In this document: piece by piece, positions 24,434 through 34,537 of the stretch
How positions within the stretch are numbered: the stretch's first letter is position 1
How the letters are laid out: every line of letters starts with the position of its first letter
Source of the DNA: Fidelibacterota bacterium
GTDB lineage: Bacteria; Fidelibacterota; UBA8477; JABMPR01
DNA length: 46,938 nt
NCBI GenBank assembly: GCA_018650445.1
Contig: JABIFX010000259.1
Location: 1-46,938 of the forward strand
Reading direction: 5' to 3'
Translations under genes and position numbers: made by a program
Notes under the pieces: model-generated
Database searches by the model: none
The model's input: the letters and a program-made list of their open reading frames with translations, nothing else
What the model was told of the DNA's origin: nothing

Positions 24434-26017
24434 ATGACCCCGTCTCAAGTCCGCGTCCGTTTTGCCCCAAGTCCTACTGGCTACTTACATATTGGTGGCG
24501 TAAGAACCGCCCTGTTTAACTGGCTATTTGCCCGCCATCATGGTGGTAAATTCATTCTCCGTGTTGATGACACAGATCAGGCTAGAAATGTCCATGAAGC
24601 GCTGCAACCCATCATGGACGGATTCAAATGGCTGGGTATTGATTGGGATGAAGGTCCTGGCATGGGTGGACCCCACGCTCCGTATTTTCAATCTCAACGA
24701 TCTGATATTTATGCAAAAGCTGTTGAAAAGCTGCTTCACAACGGTCATGCTTATAGAGATTTCTCAAGACCGGATGAGTTTGCAGCTGAGCGCCAGGCAG
24801 CTGAGAAAGAAAAGCGGCAGTTCATTTATAGTCGCACCTGGATGGCTGAAACAGATGAAGATGTTAAGAAATATGAGGCAGAAGGTCGAGAATCTATTGT
24901 ACGCCTCAAAATGCCCAGAGATGGCAAATGTGAATTTTATGATATGGTTCGCGGCGATATGTCCTTCGAATGGGGTGGGGAACAAGACCACGTTATTCAA
25001 CGCAAGGATGGATCCTGTCTATATCATTTAACCAGTGTGGTTGATGATGGTGCCTTTGAAATCAGCCATGTGATTCGAGCCATTGAGCATTTGCCCAATA
25101 CGCCACGTCAAATATTTATTGGCGAGAGTCTCGGGCTTGAATTGCCCATCTATGCCCATCTTCCGTTTGTGGCTGAGCCTGGAAGCTCAAATAAACTGAG
25201 CAAACGAAAATTAGATAAATATTTAAAAAATAGAGATTTTAAGGTCCTGTATGATCATGGTGAAAAAATAGCTGAAAAAATAGGGTTCTCTGCTTCGCCT
25301 GAAACTTTTAACCCCGTAATTGTTGATTTTTATCGTGAAATTGGATTTCTCCCTGATGCCATCGTTAACTATTTACTCCTTTTGGGTTGGTCTCTGGATG
25401 ATCATACCGAAGATTTTAGCCGCGAAGCCATGATTCGAGATTTTAGTCTGGACCGTATTAATAAGGCTCCAGCCAGTTTTGACCCCCAAAAACTCACCTC
25501 ATTCCAGAGTCGCTATATGTGGCGACTTGAGATGGATGAAAAATTGGAAATGGTCCTGCCATATCTTGAGAAAGCCGGACTGATACCGACCCCAGTTTCT
25601 ACGGACGCAATAGCGAAAGTTAAAGCGATTCTCGGAGCTGCTAATGAGCGGCTTTCATTTGCTGGGGATATCCTGGAATATGCAGAGTTTTTCCAGACTG
25701 AGGCTACTCTTGAATATGAAGAAAAAGCATTCCGGAAACGTCTGGTCAATGCTGAAGCTCAACGCGAGTTATTGATTAAATTGAGAAGTGTCTTACCCGA
25801 AGTTGAAGATTTCTCGGCTGATAACCTCGATCAATTTCTGCATGATTTCGTCGAACAGAAAAGTGTGGGTATGGGGATGATTGTCCATGCTCTCCGTGTG
25901 GCAATTACGGGTAAGGCAGTAGGCTTTGGTCTATTCGAGATTATGGCCATCATTGGAAAAGATGGCTGCATGAATCGCATTGATCGAGCACTCCAGCTGG
26001 TCGCCCAGCAACAATAA
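24434..26017 (+). CDS. gltX: Glutamyl-tRNA synthetase
   Basis: Charges tRNA-Glu with glutamate in the cytoplasm. Class I synthetase of 527 residues. It opens VRVRFAPSPTGYLHIGGVRTALFNW with the HIGH-type motif and has NKLSKRKLD as the KMSKS-type loop at about 255. The C-terminal half, from about 340, is the helical anticodon-binding part. Because a separate GlnRS gene follows, this enzyme is probably the discriminating type that acts only on tRNA-Glu (inference). The ribosome binding site is weak (AGAAAGATAAC), with the start just after the element-containing gap. Confidence 0.96.
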   Translation: MTPSQVRVRFAPSPTGYLHIGGVRTALFNWLFARHHGGKFILRVDDTDQARNVHEALQPIMDGFKWLGIDWDEGPGMGGPHAPYFQSQRSDIYAKAVEKLLHNGHAYRDFSRPDEFAAERQAAEKEKRQFIYSRTWMAETDEDVKKYEAEGRESIVRLKMPRDGKCEFYDMVRGDMSFEWGGEQDHVIQRKDGSCLYHLTSVVDDGAFEISHVIRAIEHLPNTPRQIFIGESLGLELPIYAHLPFVAEPGSSNKLSKRKLDKYLKNRDFKVLYDHGEKIAEKIGFSASPETFNPVIVDFYREIGFLPDAIVNYLLLLGWSLDDHTEDFSREAMIRDFSLDRINKAPASFDPQKLTSFQSRYMWRLEMDEKLEMVLPYLEKAGLIPTPVSTDAIAKVKAILGAANERLSFAGDILEYAEFFQTEATLEYEEKAFRKRLVNAEAQRELLIKLRSVLPEVEDFSADNLDQFLHDFVEQKSVGMGMIVHALRVAITGKAVGFGLFEIMAIIGKDGCMNRIDRALQLVAQQQ

Positions 26018-26137
26018 ATCCAGCACAGGATTGAGTAAAATTCATCATGGCTAAGCTGTGGATGAAAATGTATGTTATTTGCTGATTAGTTTTTTTGACC
26101 AAGCCCTGAAAAATCAGGCTTAAGATATGAGGATAGT

Positions 26138-27853
26138 ATGGGTGCGAACCTAAACGCAGACACGAACGAGAGCGCTGCCACAGCTCCAGAAAAATCACTG
26201 AATTTTGTTGAAGAAATCATTAATGATCATTTAAAATCTGGCCGTTTTGGCCAGATAGTCCATACACGATTCCCGCCAGAACCCAATGGCTATCTACATA
26301 TTGGACATGCAAAATCAATCGCCCTGAATTTCAGCCTGGCTGAAAAGTATGGAGGGCTGTGCAACCTGCGCTTTGATGACACGAATCCCAGCAAAGAAGA
26401 AGACGAGTATGTTCACTCCATCAAAGAGGACATTAAGTGGTTGGGTTTTGATTGGGAAGATAGAGAGTATTATGCCTCTGATTATTTTGATCAGCTTTAT
26501 GATTGGGCTGTTAAGCTCATAAAAGACGGACTGGCATACGTCTGTGATCTTACTCTCGAAGAAGGCAGGGAGTACCGTGGTACACCAACGGAAGCAGGAA
26601 AGCATAGTCCCTACAGGGATCGCTCAGTTGACGAAAATCTGGATTTGTTTGCCAGAATGAAGGCTGGTGAATTTCCAGATGGTACTCGGACTCTTAAAGC
26701 CAAAATTGACATGGCACATCCCAATTTTCACATGAGAGATCCTATCATTTATCGAATTCTTCATGAACATCATCATCGAACTGGTGATGATTGGTGTATT
26801 TATCCCATGTATGACTTTACCCACGGTCAGTCTGACTCCATTGAAAAGATAACTCAGTCCATCTGTACTCTGGAGTTTGAGAATCATCGACCACTCTATG
26901 ACTGGTTCTGTGACAAACTTGAGATTCACCATCCTCAACAAATCGAGTTCGCCCGCCTAAACCTTACATACACTGTGATGAGTAAGCGGAAGTTTTTGAC
27001 ACTTGTCAATGAGGGTTTTGTGAGCGGTTGGGATGATCCCAGGATGCCCACCATTTCAGGTTTAAGACGTCGGGGCTATACCCCCGAATCCATTCGTAAA
27101 TTTTGTGAATATATCGGTGTGGCTAAACACAATAGCGTGGTTGATGTCACCATTCTTGAGAATCATGTGCGGGAACATCTCAACGCAATCGCGCCACGCG
27201 TGATGGCAGTTCTAAATCCTCTAAAGGTGGTTATTGAAAACTATCCTGAAGGTCAGGTGGAAGAACTCCAGGCCGTAAATAATCCCGAAGACGAGAGTGC
27301 TGGCACTCGAAGTGTGCCCTTCAGCCGTGAACTCTACATTGATCAAAATGACTTCATGGAAGAACCTGTGAAGAAATATTTCCGTCTCGCCCCAGGGAAA
27401 GAAGTTCGATTGCGCTACGGTTATATCCTCAAATGCGAAGATATGATCAAGAATGATGCTGGCGAAATTGTTGAACTCCGCTGTACCATTGATCCCGATA
27501 CTTTGGGCAAACAGCCTACAGATCGACGGGTGAAAGGTGTGATCCACTGGGTTTCAGCTGAGAAGTGTCTGGATGCGGAAGTTCGTCTTTATGACCGATT
27601 GTTTAGCGTTGAACATCCCGACAAAGTTGAAGAAGGTCAGGACTTTAGATCCAACATTAATCCCGATTCACTTGAAATTATCAAATATGCAAAAGTTGAA
27701 CCTGCACTGAGGGGTATCAAGTCAGGCGAGCGTTATCAGTTTGAACGTGTCGGCTATTTTAATGTTGACCAGGATAGTACGCATGATCATCCTGTTTTTA
27801 ACAGGATAGTATCCCTGCGGGATAGCTGGGCGAAGATCGCCCGAAAATCCTGA
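26138..27853 (+). CDS. glnS: Glutaminyl-tRNA synthetase
   Basis: Charges tRNA-Gln directly, which makes a GatCAB amidotransferase route for Gln-tRNA unnecessary. It has 571 residues. The catalytic domain shows [19 protein letters not shown] with [21 protein letters not shown], and [11 protein letters not shown] as the KMSKS loop near 288; [20 protein letters not shown] follows. Residues about 350-565 form the two beta-barrel anticodon-binding domains. GlnRS is confined to some bacterial groups, including Bacteroidota-related and Proteobacteria. A GAGGAT site lies upstream of the ATG. A hairpin with AAGCC and GGCTT arms precedes the start (about 26101-26121) but has no T run. Confidence 0.97.
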   Translation: MGANLNADTNESAATAPEKSLNFVEEIINDHLKSGRFGQIVHTRFPPEPNGYLHIGHAKSIALNFSLAEKYGGLCNLRFDDTNPSKEEDEYVHSIKEDIKWLGFDWEDREYYASDYFDQLYDWAVKLIKDGLAYVCDLTLEEGREYRGTPTEAGKHSPYRDRSVDENLDLFARMKAGEFPDGTRTLKAKIDMAHPNFHMRDPIIYRILHEHHHRTGDDWCIYPMYDFTHGQSDSIEKITQSICTLEFENHRPLYDWFCDKLEIHHPQQIEFARLNLTYTVMSKRKFLTLVNEGFVSGWDDPRMPTISGLRRRGYTPESIRKFCEYIGVAKHNSVVDVTILENHVREHLNAIAPRVMAVLNPLKVVIENYPEGQVEELQAVNNPEDESAGTRSVPFSRELYIDQNDFMEEPVKKYFRLAPGKEVRLRYGYILKCEDMIKNDAGEIVELRCTIDPDTLGKQPTDRRVKGVIHWVSAEKCLDAEVRLYDRLFSVEHPDKVEEGQDFRSNINPDSLEIIKYAKVEPALRGIKSGERYQFERVGYFNVDQDSTHDHPVFNRIVSLRDSWAKIARKS

Positions 27854-27947
27854 GAAGGCTGAAAATCGGTTTCAGTATTGGTTCTTGCAAACGTGATGAG
27901 CAAAGAATTATTTTGTTGGCAAGTAATCTGAATAATCTGGGGAGCTT

Positions 27948-29183
27948 ATGAATAAAAAGTTAGTTCTGTGTATCATTTTAGGGATGCTTGTCATTGGCGC
28001 TTTTGGCCAAGAGATTTTGCCTGTCTCAAATAACAACATTCTGGTGTTTATAGAACCGTTTGAAAATCACAGCCCCAGAGGTGAACAAAGTTGGTTGGAA
28101 CAGGGTTTCCCAGGCTTTTTAAAAGCAGGTCTGGCTGAAACCGATTATCTCTATGCCTATTCCATCCCTGACTTTCAAAATGATTTGGTGGATAGACCCC
28201 ATAGACTCCAGGACCTGATCTGGAAATCAGTTTTTCAAAGACAGGTAGATCCAGGTTATGAATCGTATCTGATTCTGGGTCGATACAGTTATATGGAGGG
28301 TGAGCTCACTGTCCAAATGGATCTATTATCCTTGAGAGATACGAAAGTCCTGGCTCGATTTGAGGATAGAGTCCCATACACAAAATTACTCACCTGGAAA
28401 AGTGAGCTGTCTGAGTGGACATTAGCTAGTCTTCGTCTCAAAGATGATCCTGCCTTGAGTTCTAATACGGACATCAAGATGCCCAATCAGGATGCAACTC
28501 CTCTACCAGGGGTGGCTCTTCGAGATCAGCTGACGACTCTTTTTGATACAAAAAAGCAAAACGAAACCGAAGATCTACAACAGAAATATGAGCAACAATC
28601 CAGAATGAAGCTTGGTGCCCAGCTGGAAGCCTTGTGGCATGATATCGCCTATGATCCCTATCTGGCCAACATCCATGACATTCATACGCTGCGTTTACAG
28701 GCGGAACCAGATAGCGTTCTTGTAAATTTCAAAGTAGGTTATCGTATAAATCCACGCATTCTTGATGAAATTGAACATTTCAGCAAAACGCGCTCAGGTC
28801 TGGTTGGTAAAACTGAATCTTTTGAAGGTCATGCGTTCATGGATTTGGGGTATATCGATGCTGATTTCACGCGTGAAGTTGCTGGCGGTGATTGGAGAAT
28901 AGTACCTATAATCACCATGGGACCTGAGAAGCTTGCATTTAGACGGGTCTTCTATCATTCATTCCCCAGACCCATAGAATCTCCTGGCGAGTATTATTAT
29001 AATCAGGGCAAATTTAAGCAATTACTCCTGGCTATCCCCGGGGTAGATGCTCTACGCATTTTTGCACAGGAAGTGCAGCAAGTATATGAATATTCTATCG
29101 TTGTAGGCTATGATGAAATCGAAAGACTTGACAAAATTCAGGTCAAGTTTGTCGCTGAGCAGGATCTGGCAGATCAACTATAA
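27948..29183 (+). CDS. Secreted protein of unknown function, weakly FlgO/CsgG-like N-terminal half
   Basis: Exported protein of 411 residues. A Sec signal (MNKKLVLCIILGMLVIGAFG) precedes QEILPVSNNNILVFIEPF. The first half (about 25-160) has the layout LVFIEPFENHSP...WLEQGFPGFLKAGL...DYLYAY..., then YLILGRYSYMEGELTVQMDLLSLRDTKVLARFE. This recalls outer-membrane-associated FlgO or CsgG-type domains that open with a strand and an F-E-N-x-S turn. A basic, glutamine-rich linker (about 195-220) leads to a second half that I cannot place. It lies between glnS and rmuC without overlap, so the context says little. Confidence 0.6.
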   Translation: MNKKLVLCIILGMLVIGAFGQEILPVSNNNILVFIEPFENHSPRGEQSWLEQGFPGFLKAGLAETDYLYAYSIPDFQNDLVDRPHRLQDLIWKSVFQRQVDPGYESYLILGRYSYMEGELTVQMDLLSLRDTKVLARFEDRVPYTKLLTWKSELSEWTLASLRLKDDPALSSNTDIKMPNQDATPLPGVALRDQLTTLFDTKKQNETEDLQQKYEQQSRMKLGAQLEALWHDIAYDPYLANIHDIHTLRLQAEPDSVLVNFKVGYRINPRILDEIEHFSKTRSGLVGKTESFEGHAFMDLGYIDADFTREVAGGDWRIVPIITMGPEKLAFRRVFYHSFPRPIESPGEYYYNQGKFKQLLLAIPGVDALRIFAQEVQQVYEYSIVVGYDEIERLDKIQVKFVAEQDLADQL

Positions 29184-29225
29184 ATAACCCGCTCTCCCAG
29201 AGAGTGATTCCCTGAGTAGGTAAAT

Positions 29226-30530
29226 ATGGATATAGTTTATACCCTTCTGATTGCTGCTTTAACAGCAGCTGTTACTTTTATTGTTGTACGAAAAACCCAG
29301 GGAAGTGGAGATTTCAAGGATCGGGAAACCCTTACCCGTCTTGAAGTTGAGCGAGGCAATCTTCAAGATCAATTAGGACGTGCTGAAAGTCAGCTTGAAA
29401 AGGTGCGTGGTGAGGCCCAGGAATTGCGTGAGCAAAATGCGACCATTAATACTCGCCTTGAGGAATCCAAGGATCGTCTGGAGGAGGAGAAGAAACGTCT
29501 TCACGAGATGAAGGAACAGCTCCAGGATAGCTTTAAAAGTTTATCCCAGGATGTACTTCGAGATAGCCAGAAAGAATTTTTGCGACTGGCTGATGAAAAA
29601 TTCAAAGATCAAAGTAAACAGAATCAATCTCACCTTGGTGAGAAAGAGAAATTGATTCAGAAATCTCTTGAGAATATGGACGGACGTCTGAAAGATATTG
29701 TCCAACGCTCTACAGAATTGAAAACTGAGCTTGAAACCTCAAAGGATGAGACCCAAAGACTTCGCACAACTACAGAGACCCTGCAGACACTGCTGGCCAG
29801 CTCTCAGAAGCGCGGACAATGGGGTGAACGTCTGGTCGAAGACATCTTGAACTATGTCGGTTTACAGGAGAATATTAATTACACCAAGCAATCCACCATG
29901 GACGATGGACAGCGACCTGACTATACCTTCAAACTGCCTAAGAGTCGTGAAATCAATATGGATGTCAAGTTTCCCCTGGCTCATTACGAGAATTATCTTC
30001 AAACCAGTGATGTTCAATTGCAGGATATTGAGAAGAAAGCCTTTCTTCAGGATGTACGCAAACACTTGAATGAGATCAGCAAACGGGGTTATATCGATAC
30101 GGCCAAAGGCACAGTAGATTATGCCATGATGTTTATACCCAATGAGTCCATATATGGATTTATTAACCAGGAGGATCCTGACTTTATTGGAGAGGCGCTG
30201 AGCAAGAAGATCATGCTCTGCTCGCCCATTACCCTATATGCAGTGTTGTCCCTTCTTAATCAGGCAACATCCAATTTTATGATGGAACAACGTGCTTCCG
30301 AAATCATGAATGAAGTGGTTAAATTCCAGCAACAATGGGATAAATTTTCAGAGGTAATGACCAAAACAGAGAAGAATCTGGATATTGCCGTGCGCCAGTT
30401 CCAGGAACTGATTTCAACTAGATCTAGAGCTCTAGAACGGCCAGTAAACAAGATTCTTGAACTTCAGAAAAAAGAAGCACTGACACCAGGATCTACCCAA
30501 CTTGAACTTGATTCAGGAGATAATGATTAG
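29226..30530 (+). CDS. rmuC: DNA recombination protein RmuC homologue
   Basis: RmuC family protein, linked in E. coli to limiting DNA inversions at short inverted repeats. It has 434 residues: one N-terminal membrane helix (about 3-20), a long coiled coil (about 35-200) rich in Glu, Lys and Gln, then the nuclease-like RmuC core with KRGQWGERLVEDILNYVGL, MDVKFPLAHYENYL, YAMMFIPNESIYGFI and CSPITLYAVLSLL. Length matches the family. It converges on the MATE gene, and the two stops overlap by 4 bp, so there is no room for a separate intergenic terminator. Confidence 0.93.
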   Translation: MDIVYTLLIAALTAAVTFIVVRKTQGSGDFKDRETLTRLEVERGNLQDQLGRAESQLEKVRGEAQELREQNATINTRLEESKDRLEEEKKRLHEMKEQLQDSFKSLSQDVLRDSQKEFLRLADEKFKDQSKQNQSHLGEKEKLIQKSLENMDGRLKDIVQRSTELKTELETSKDETQRLRTTTETLQTLLASSQKRGQWGERLVEDILNYVGLQENINYTKQSTMDDGQRPDYTFKLPKSREINMDVKFPLAHYENYLQTSDVQLQDIEKKAFLQDVRKHLNEISKRGYIDTAKGTVDYAMMFIPNESIYGFINQEDPDFIGEALSKKIMLCSPITLYAVLSLLNQATSNFMMEQRASEIMNEVVKFQQQWDKFSEVMTKTEKNLDIAVRQFQELISTRSRALERPVNKILELQKKEALTPGSTQLELDSGDND

Positions 30531-31912
30531 GAAGCGGCTTGTGCCTTAACTTCTCGCTGTACCCTTCTAGATCGAACAAACAACCAGGTTAGTGACGTTC
30601 CTGCTGCAATAAAAACAGCAATCACTGAAGCATACCAAACCCAGACATAAGGTTTATCAAGCACTACTGCGAAATAGTAGGCGAGAGGTCCACTGACTAC
30701 CGCCACACGAATAGCCGTAATAACCAGTGATGGAATCCCAGTTCCAAGACCTTGGAGTGCTCTACCAGAAATCATTCCTATAGCAATAAGCCAGTAGATT
30801 GGTGAAAAGGTTCTGATGATACTGACTGCAACGGCAAGGACTGTTGGATCATCGGTAAAAATTCTAAAAACATAGGGCGCAATGATGTAAAAAAGTAAAC
30901 CGCTGCCCAAACCGATAAATATCCCATAACGGAGTCCGTCTTTAATGACGCTGTTGATGAGGTCAAAGCGTTGAGCTCCATAAAACATTCCTACCAGCGT
31001 TACCAGCGAACCCGCAATAGCCATAATGGGCAGGAAGAATATCTGATCGAGCCGACCTGCAATCTGGTAGCCCGCAATCACTTCGGGAGAATAATGAACC
31101 AAAATCCAGTTAAACAAAGCAGCGCCCAATGACATGATTATCATTGATAATGAAGAGGGGATACCAATACGGAAGATATCTTTAATAAATTTTGATTTAT
31201 ATTTGAAGTATTTAAGATTCAACTGCAGTAGAGTCACTTTTTTAAAGAGAATCACTCTTGAGTACATTACAACAGCCACAATCATACTCAATACTGTAGC
31301 CAGGGCAGCTCCACGTACCCCCATGTCAAATCCAAATATGAGTATCGGATCTAGAATGATGTTAATGATGGTACTGGTGACCTGAATTTTGACAGGTGTT
31401 TTGGTATCACCCTCTCCACTAAATATTGAGCGAAGGAAGATACCAGTAATCATGAAGATAAACCCACCGGCGATCACCTGGAAGTAGGAGAGAGTATCAG
31501 CCATGAGTTCATCAGGCGTTCCTAAACGGATTAGAATCTCTTCTCCAAAAAGAAGCCCCACCGTGCTGAAAGCTCCACCAATGATCAATCCCAGGAGGAG
31601 TCCATGTTCGGCAACATTTGTTGCAGCAGCATGATCCCTGGCACCGATGAAGCGGGCAATAACAGCAGTTACTCCAGTACCCAGACCAAAACTGATACCC
31701 ATGGCCATCCAGAATAGTGGCAAATTAAAACCCAGAGCTGCGATGGCATTTACAGAGATTCGGGCAACAAACAACATATCTACGATACTGTATAAAGTTT
31801 GAACAGCCATACCGGTCATCACTGGCAATCCGAGTGTCCAGATAGCTTTGCGAGGGTTATCTATAAAGGAATCAAGACGTGAAGTCTTTGAATTTGTGTT
31901 AGCTTTTTCCAT
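30527..31912 (-). CDS. MATE family efflux transporter
   Basis: Inner-membrane drug or metabolite exporter, presumably an H+ or Na+ antiporter, with 461 residues and about twelve helices in two related halves. N-terminal features match the family: WTLGLPVMTGMAVQTLYSIVDMLFVARIS and AIGFNLP-type turns (here IAALGFNLPLFWMAMGIS), with GEGDTKTPVK in the loop before helix 5. It is the last gene of the leftward men cluster, starting 19 bp after menE. Exported substrate unknown; its place behind menaquinone genes may be chance. Confidence 0.9.
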   Translation of the reverse strand: MEKANTNSKTSRLDSFIDNPRKAIWTLGLPVMTGMAVQTLYSIVDMLFVARISVNAIAALGFNLPLFWMAMGISFGLGTGVTAVIARFIGARDHAAATNVAEHGLLLGLIIGGAFSTVGLLFGEEILIRLGTPDELMADTLSYFQVIAGGFIFMITGIFLRSIFSGEGDTKTPVKIQVTSTIINIILDPILIFGFDMGVRGAALATVLSMIVAVVMYSRVILFKKVTLLQLNLKYFKYKSKFIKDIFRIGIPSSLSMIIMSLGAALFNWILVHYSPEVIAGYQIAGRLDQIFFLPIMAIAGSLVTLVGMFYGAQRFDLINSVIKDGLRYGIFIGLGSGLLFYIIAPYVFRIFTDDPTVLAVAVSIIRTFSPIYWLIAIGMISGRALQGLGTGIPSLVITAIRVAVVSGPLAYYFAVVLDKPYVWVWYASVIAVFIAAGTSLTWLFVRSRRVQREVKAQAAS

Positions 31913-31931
31913 GAGGACTAAATAATCATTA

Positions 31932-33386
31932 TTAGAGGGAGTGCAAATGTTTGTTTCCAGAGTGTGTCAGTCTGGTCAGTTCCTTGCGCGAAATTTTCAA
32001 ACTATCCTTGGTTAATTCTGGGGGGAGTTCATAATATGCGATTGGAAGCATATATCCTGGTAAATGACTGCTTAATTGCTGGCTGATTTCTCTACCATCA
32101 GGAACCTCTTGATTGATTTCAAGAAATGCTACCGGTCTAGCACCGAATTCATCATCTTTCTTCGGGATAACAATGGCACTTAAGATTCCTGGAATATTGC
32201 ATAACAATCGCTCAATATGTTCGGGTTGCACATTTTCTCCACCGGATATAAACTGGTTATCCATTCTGCCTGTAACAGTCAGTTCTCCTTGTACATTGGT
32301 ATATCCAACATCTCTAGTGTGGAACCAGCCATCATCATCGCGCAATTCAATGAGATTTGAGTTGAGCAAATATCCCTGAGCAAGGGTTTCTCCCTTAGTT
32401 AAAATCTCACCTTCATGTGAAATGATCAAGTCTCTGCCAGGGAGGACTTTCCCTGAATTCTCCAGCGCTGACTTACGATTATGCCTGGCGGTTGTCGTAA
32501 TCTGCGAGGCCATTTCAGTTGATCCATAACTTACGTGAATGGGAAGATGATGATCCAGAGCCTTCTGAATAAGTGTTGTTGAGATAGCACTCCCACCCAG
32601 AAGTATGGCTTTCATTCCCTGCAGGATCATGGGACCCTGCTCGTCGTTTAGAAGCCTTTGAAATTGTGTCGCTACCAGGGAGATATGGGTAATGCCATAT
32701 TTGTCAATCACCTCTAACATCGAATTTTTTTCCTCGGGAATGATGAGCGCAGCTCCGGTTAAACCTGTTCGATACAGGATGGAGAGACCACCAACATGAT
32801 AGAGGGGTAGACTCAATAGCCAGCTGTCAGAAGCATTGAGTTCGATATTCTGATTTGAACCTTTAGCGCTTTCAATATGATTATGATGACTATGTTGGAC
32901 AAATTTGATATCCCCGGAAGAGCCAGAGGTCATGAGTAGACTAGCAGCCTTGCCGGCATCATAACGAGGTAGGTCAATAGAGCCAAGCTGGCTCGCATCA
33001 GTTATTAATTCGCCAAATATGACTGAGCTGTGGTTTGGATATGAAGAATTCGAAATGATGAGTGAAGGCTTGATATTAGTGAGTATCTGAGCCAGTGAGG
33101 ATTCAGGGAAGCGTACATTTAAAGGGAAAGCGATAAAACCACCCAGGATGCAAGCCCAGACTGATACGATTATTTCCATGGTTTGAAGATCGCCCAAAGC
33201 AATCAGTTGGCCTTTCTGAACTCCTCTCTGGGACAAATCGACAGCAATTTGCTTCGATTTCAAATAAAGATCAGAATATGTGAGTGTCAATTCCCCGAAT
33301 TGCACTGCTGGTCTAGAAGGATGTTGCCGGGCAGCCCCCAATAGGGGATGCTCATCGATTGGCCTAGCTTTGGTAGAGTAATTCAC
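31932..33386 (-). CDS. menE: o-Succinylbenzoate-CoA ligase
   Basis: Activates o-succinylbenzoate with ATP and CoA for menaquinone synthesis. The 484-residue protein belongs to the adenylate-forming superfamily. The P-loop is LLMTSGSSGDIKFVQHSH (near 155), the A5 motif is SYGSTEMASQ, then GWFHTRDVGY with the ribose-binding aspartate, GRMDNQFISGGENVQPEHIE at the hinge, and TKDSLKISRKEL with the catalytic lysine near the end. The start overlaps the end of menC by 23 bp. A general acyl-CoA ligase is possible from the sequence alone, but the gene context makes menE close to certain. Confidence 0.94.
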   Translation of the reverse strand: MNYSTKARPIDEHPLLGAARQHPSRPAVQFGELTLTYSDLYLKSKQIAVDLSQRGVQKGQLIALGDLQTMEIIVSVWACILGGFIAFPLNVRFPESSLAQILTNIKPSLIISNSSYPNHSSVIFGELITDASQLGSIDLPRYDAGKAASLLMTSGSSGDIKFVQHSHHNHIESAKGSNQNIELNASDSWLLSLPLYHVGGLSILYRTGLTGAALIIPEEKNSMLEVIDKYGITHISLVATQFQRLLNDEQGPMILQGMKAILLGGSAISTTLIQKALDHHLPIHVSYGSTEMASQITTTARHNRKSALENSGKVLPGRDLIISHEGEILTKGETLAQGYLLNSNLIELRDDDGWFHTRDVGYTNVQGELTVTGRMDNQFISGGENVQPEHIERLLCNIPGILSAIVIPKKDDEFGARPVAFLEINQEVPDGREISQQLSSHLPGYMLPIAYYELPPELTKDSLKISRKELTRLTHSGNKHLHSL

Positions 33387-34521
33387 AATGGCTAAGATCC
33401 AGGTCCTGCGTAGTTAATGATCGTGGAGACATCCACCCATCTTTAATTGCTGCGGGTGATTTGGTGGTTCCGGAAGTAAGCGCAGCTCGGGTATCCAATC
33501 CGGCTGCAATATCCTCCCCACTGATTGAACCTGCCAGTTGGGCCAGCATGGTTAAACCAACATCACTTTCGTAGCTTGAAGATAAAACCGGGAGTACACC
33601 CTTTCCCTTTGCCTGATTGACCAATGAAATGAGCCTGGCAGTGCAAGCAATGAGGGTAGGCTTTAGAACCAGGGCTCGTAATCCGGTGTAGGATTCAAAT
33701 GAAATCGTTGGATCCATGATCTGGTGCAATGTTTCATCAAAGGCGAAGGGCACACCACATGCATCAAAAAATCTTGGAAGATCGACTGGCTCGTCGAGGG
33801 GCTCCTCAATGTACTCAATGTCGGCGGACTCTACAGCCTTACCAAACTCAATGGCAGTTGCCAGATCCCAGCTTCGATTCGCATCTAAACGTAGTTTAAT
33901 ATCGGGACCTACAAACTTCCGAATATCCTGAATACCTCTGGCTTCAAGAATACTATTTATTCGACCAACTTTTACCTTAAGCGTTTTATAGCCGTCCCTC
34001 ATCATTCTCTCGGCTTCTGGAACCCAATCTGAAAGCGATCCTCGAATCAATCCATTGATAGGAACTCTCGCGCTGGATTTTCCAAAAATTAGCTCACCAG
34101 GACCTACATTTTTTGAATCGGCGAGGAGTGATAAAATTGCAGTTTCCACCCCAAAATATGATACAGCTGGGGCGACACTATCTTGCCATCCTCCTTTTTT
34201 TTTGGAGCAGTAGTGTGCCGTAAATTCACCTGACCCAATCATTTCATCCAGGAGTAAGGTTGTATTGAGTAAAGCTGTTTCCAGCGTTTCACGGCTAAAT
34301 CCAGGAAGGGGGCTAATTTCACCCATGCCAGTGTGTCCATTTATATCAGTCAATACAAGAATGAGGCCCTCCCTCTCTCGGAGAGTGGTATGTTTTAAAA
34401 CCAGAGGATTTTTAAATGGGAGAGAATATTTGTAAATCCGGGCTGATTTTAATTCCAGAGGAATATCCTGGAATCGGGGCAAGAGGGTAATTCCTGCGAA
34501 ATTTGGGGTATGAAATTCCAT
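33364..34521 (-). CDS. menC: o-Succinylbenzoate synthase
   Basis: Dehydrates SHCHC to o-succinylbenzoate. Enolase-superfamily protein of 385 residues. Active-site elements are KVKVG (general base lysines, near 200), LDANRSW, EEPLDEP and DETL as magnesium ligands, and ALVLKPTLI with the second lysine. An N-terminal extension of about 25 residues precedes the family's usual start (ARIYKYSLPFKNPLVL), but the preceding GGGGAA on its strand supports this ATG. It is separated from menA by 16 bp and overlaps menE. Confidence 0.94.
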   Translation of the reverse strand: MEFHTPNFAGITLLPRFQDIPLELKSARIYKYSLPFKNPLVLKHTTLREREGLILVLTDINGHTGMGEISPLPGFSRETLETALLNTTLLLDEMIGSGEFTAHYCSKKKGGWQDSVAPAVSYFGVETAILSLLADSKNVGPGELIFGKSSARVPINGLIRGSLSDWVPEAERMMRDGYKTLKVKVGRINSILEARGIQDIRKFVGPDIKLRLDANRSWDLATAIEFGKAVESADIEYIEEPLDEPVDLPRFFDACGVPFAFDETLHQIMDPTISFESYTGLRALVLKPTLIACTARLISLVNQAKGKGVLPVLSSSYESDVGLTMLAQLAGSISGEDIAAGLDTRAALTSGTTKSPAAIKDGWMSPRSLTTQDLDLSHCELLYQS

Positions 34522-34537
34522 ACTCTGGAAAATTCCC

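Noticed and set aside
26101-26121. AAGCC...GGCTT hairpin before glnS as a terminator or riboswitch
   Set aside because: It has a bulge and no following T run, and nothing resembles a known riboswitch; mentioned only under glnS.
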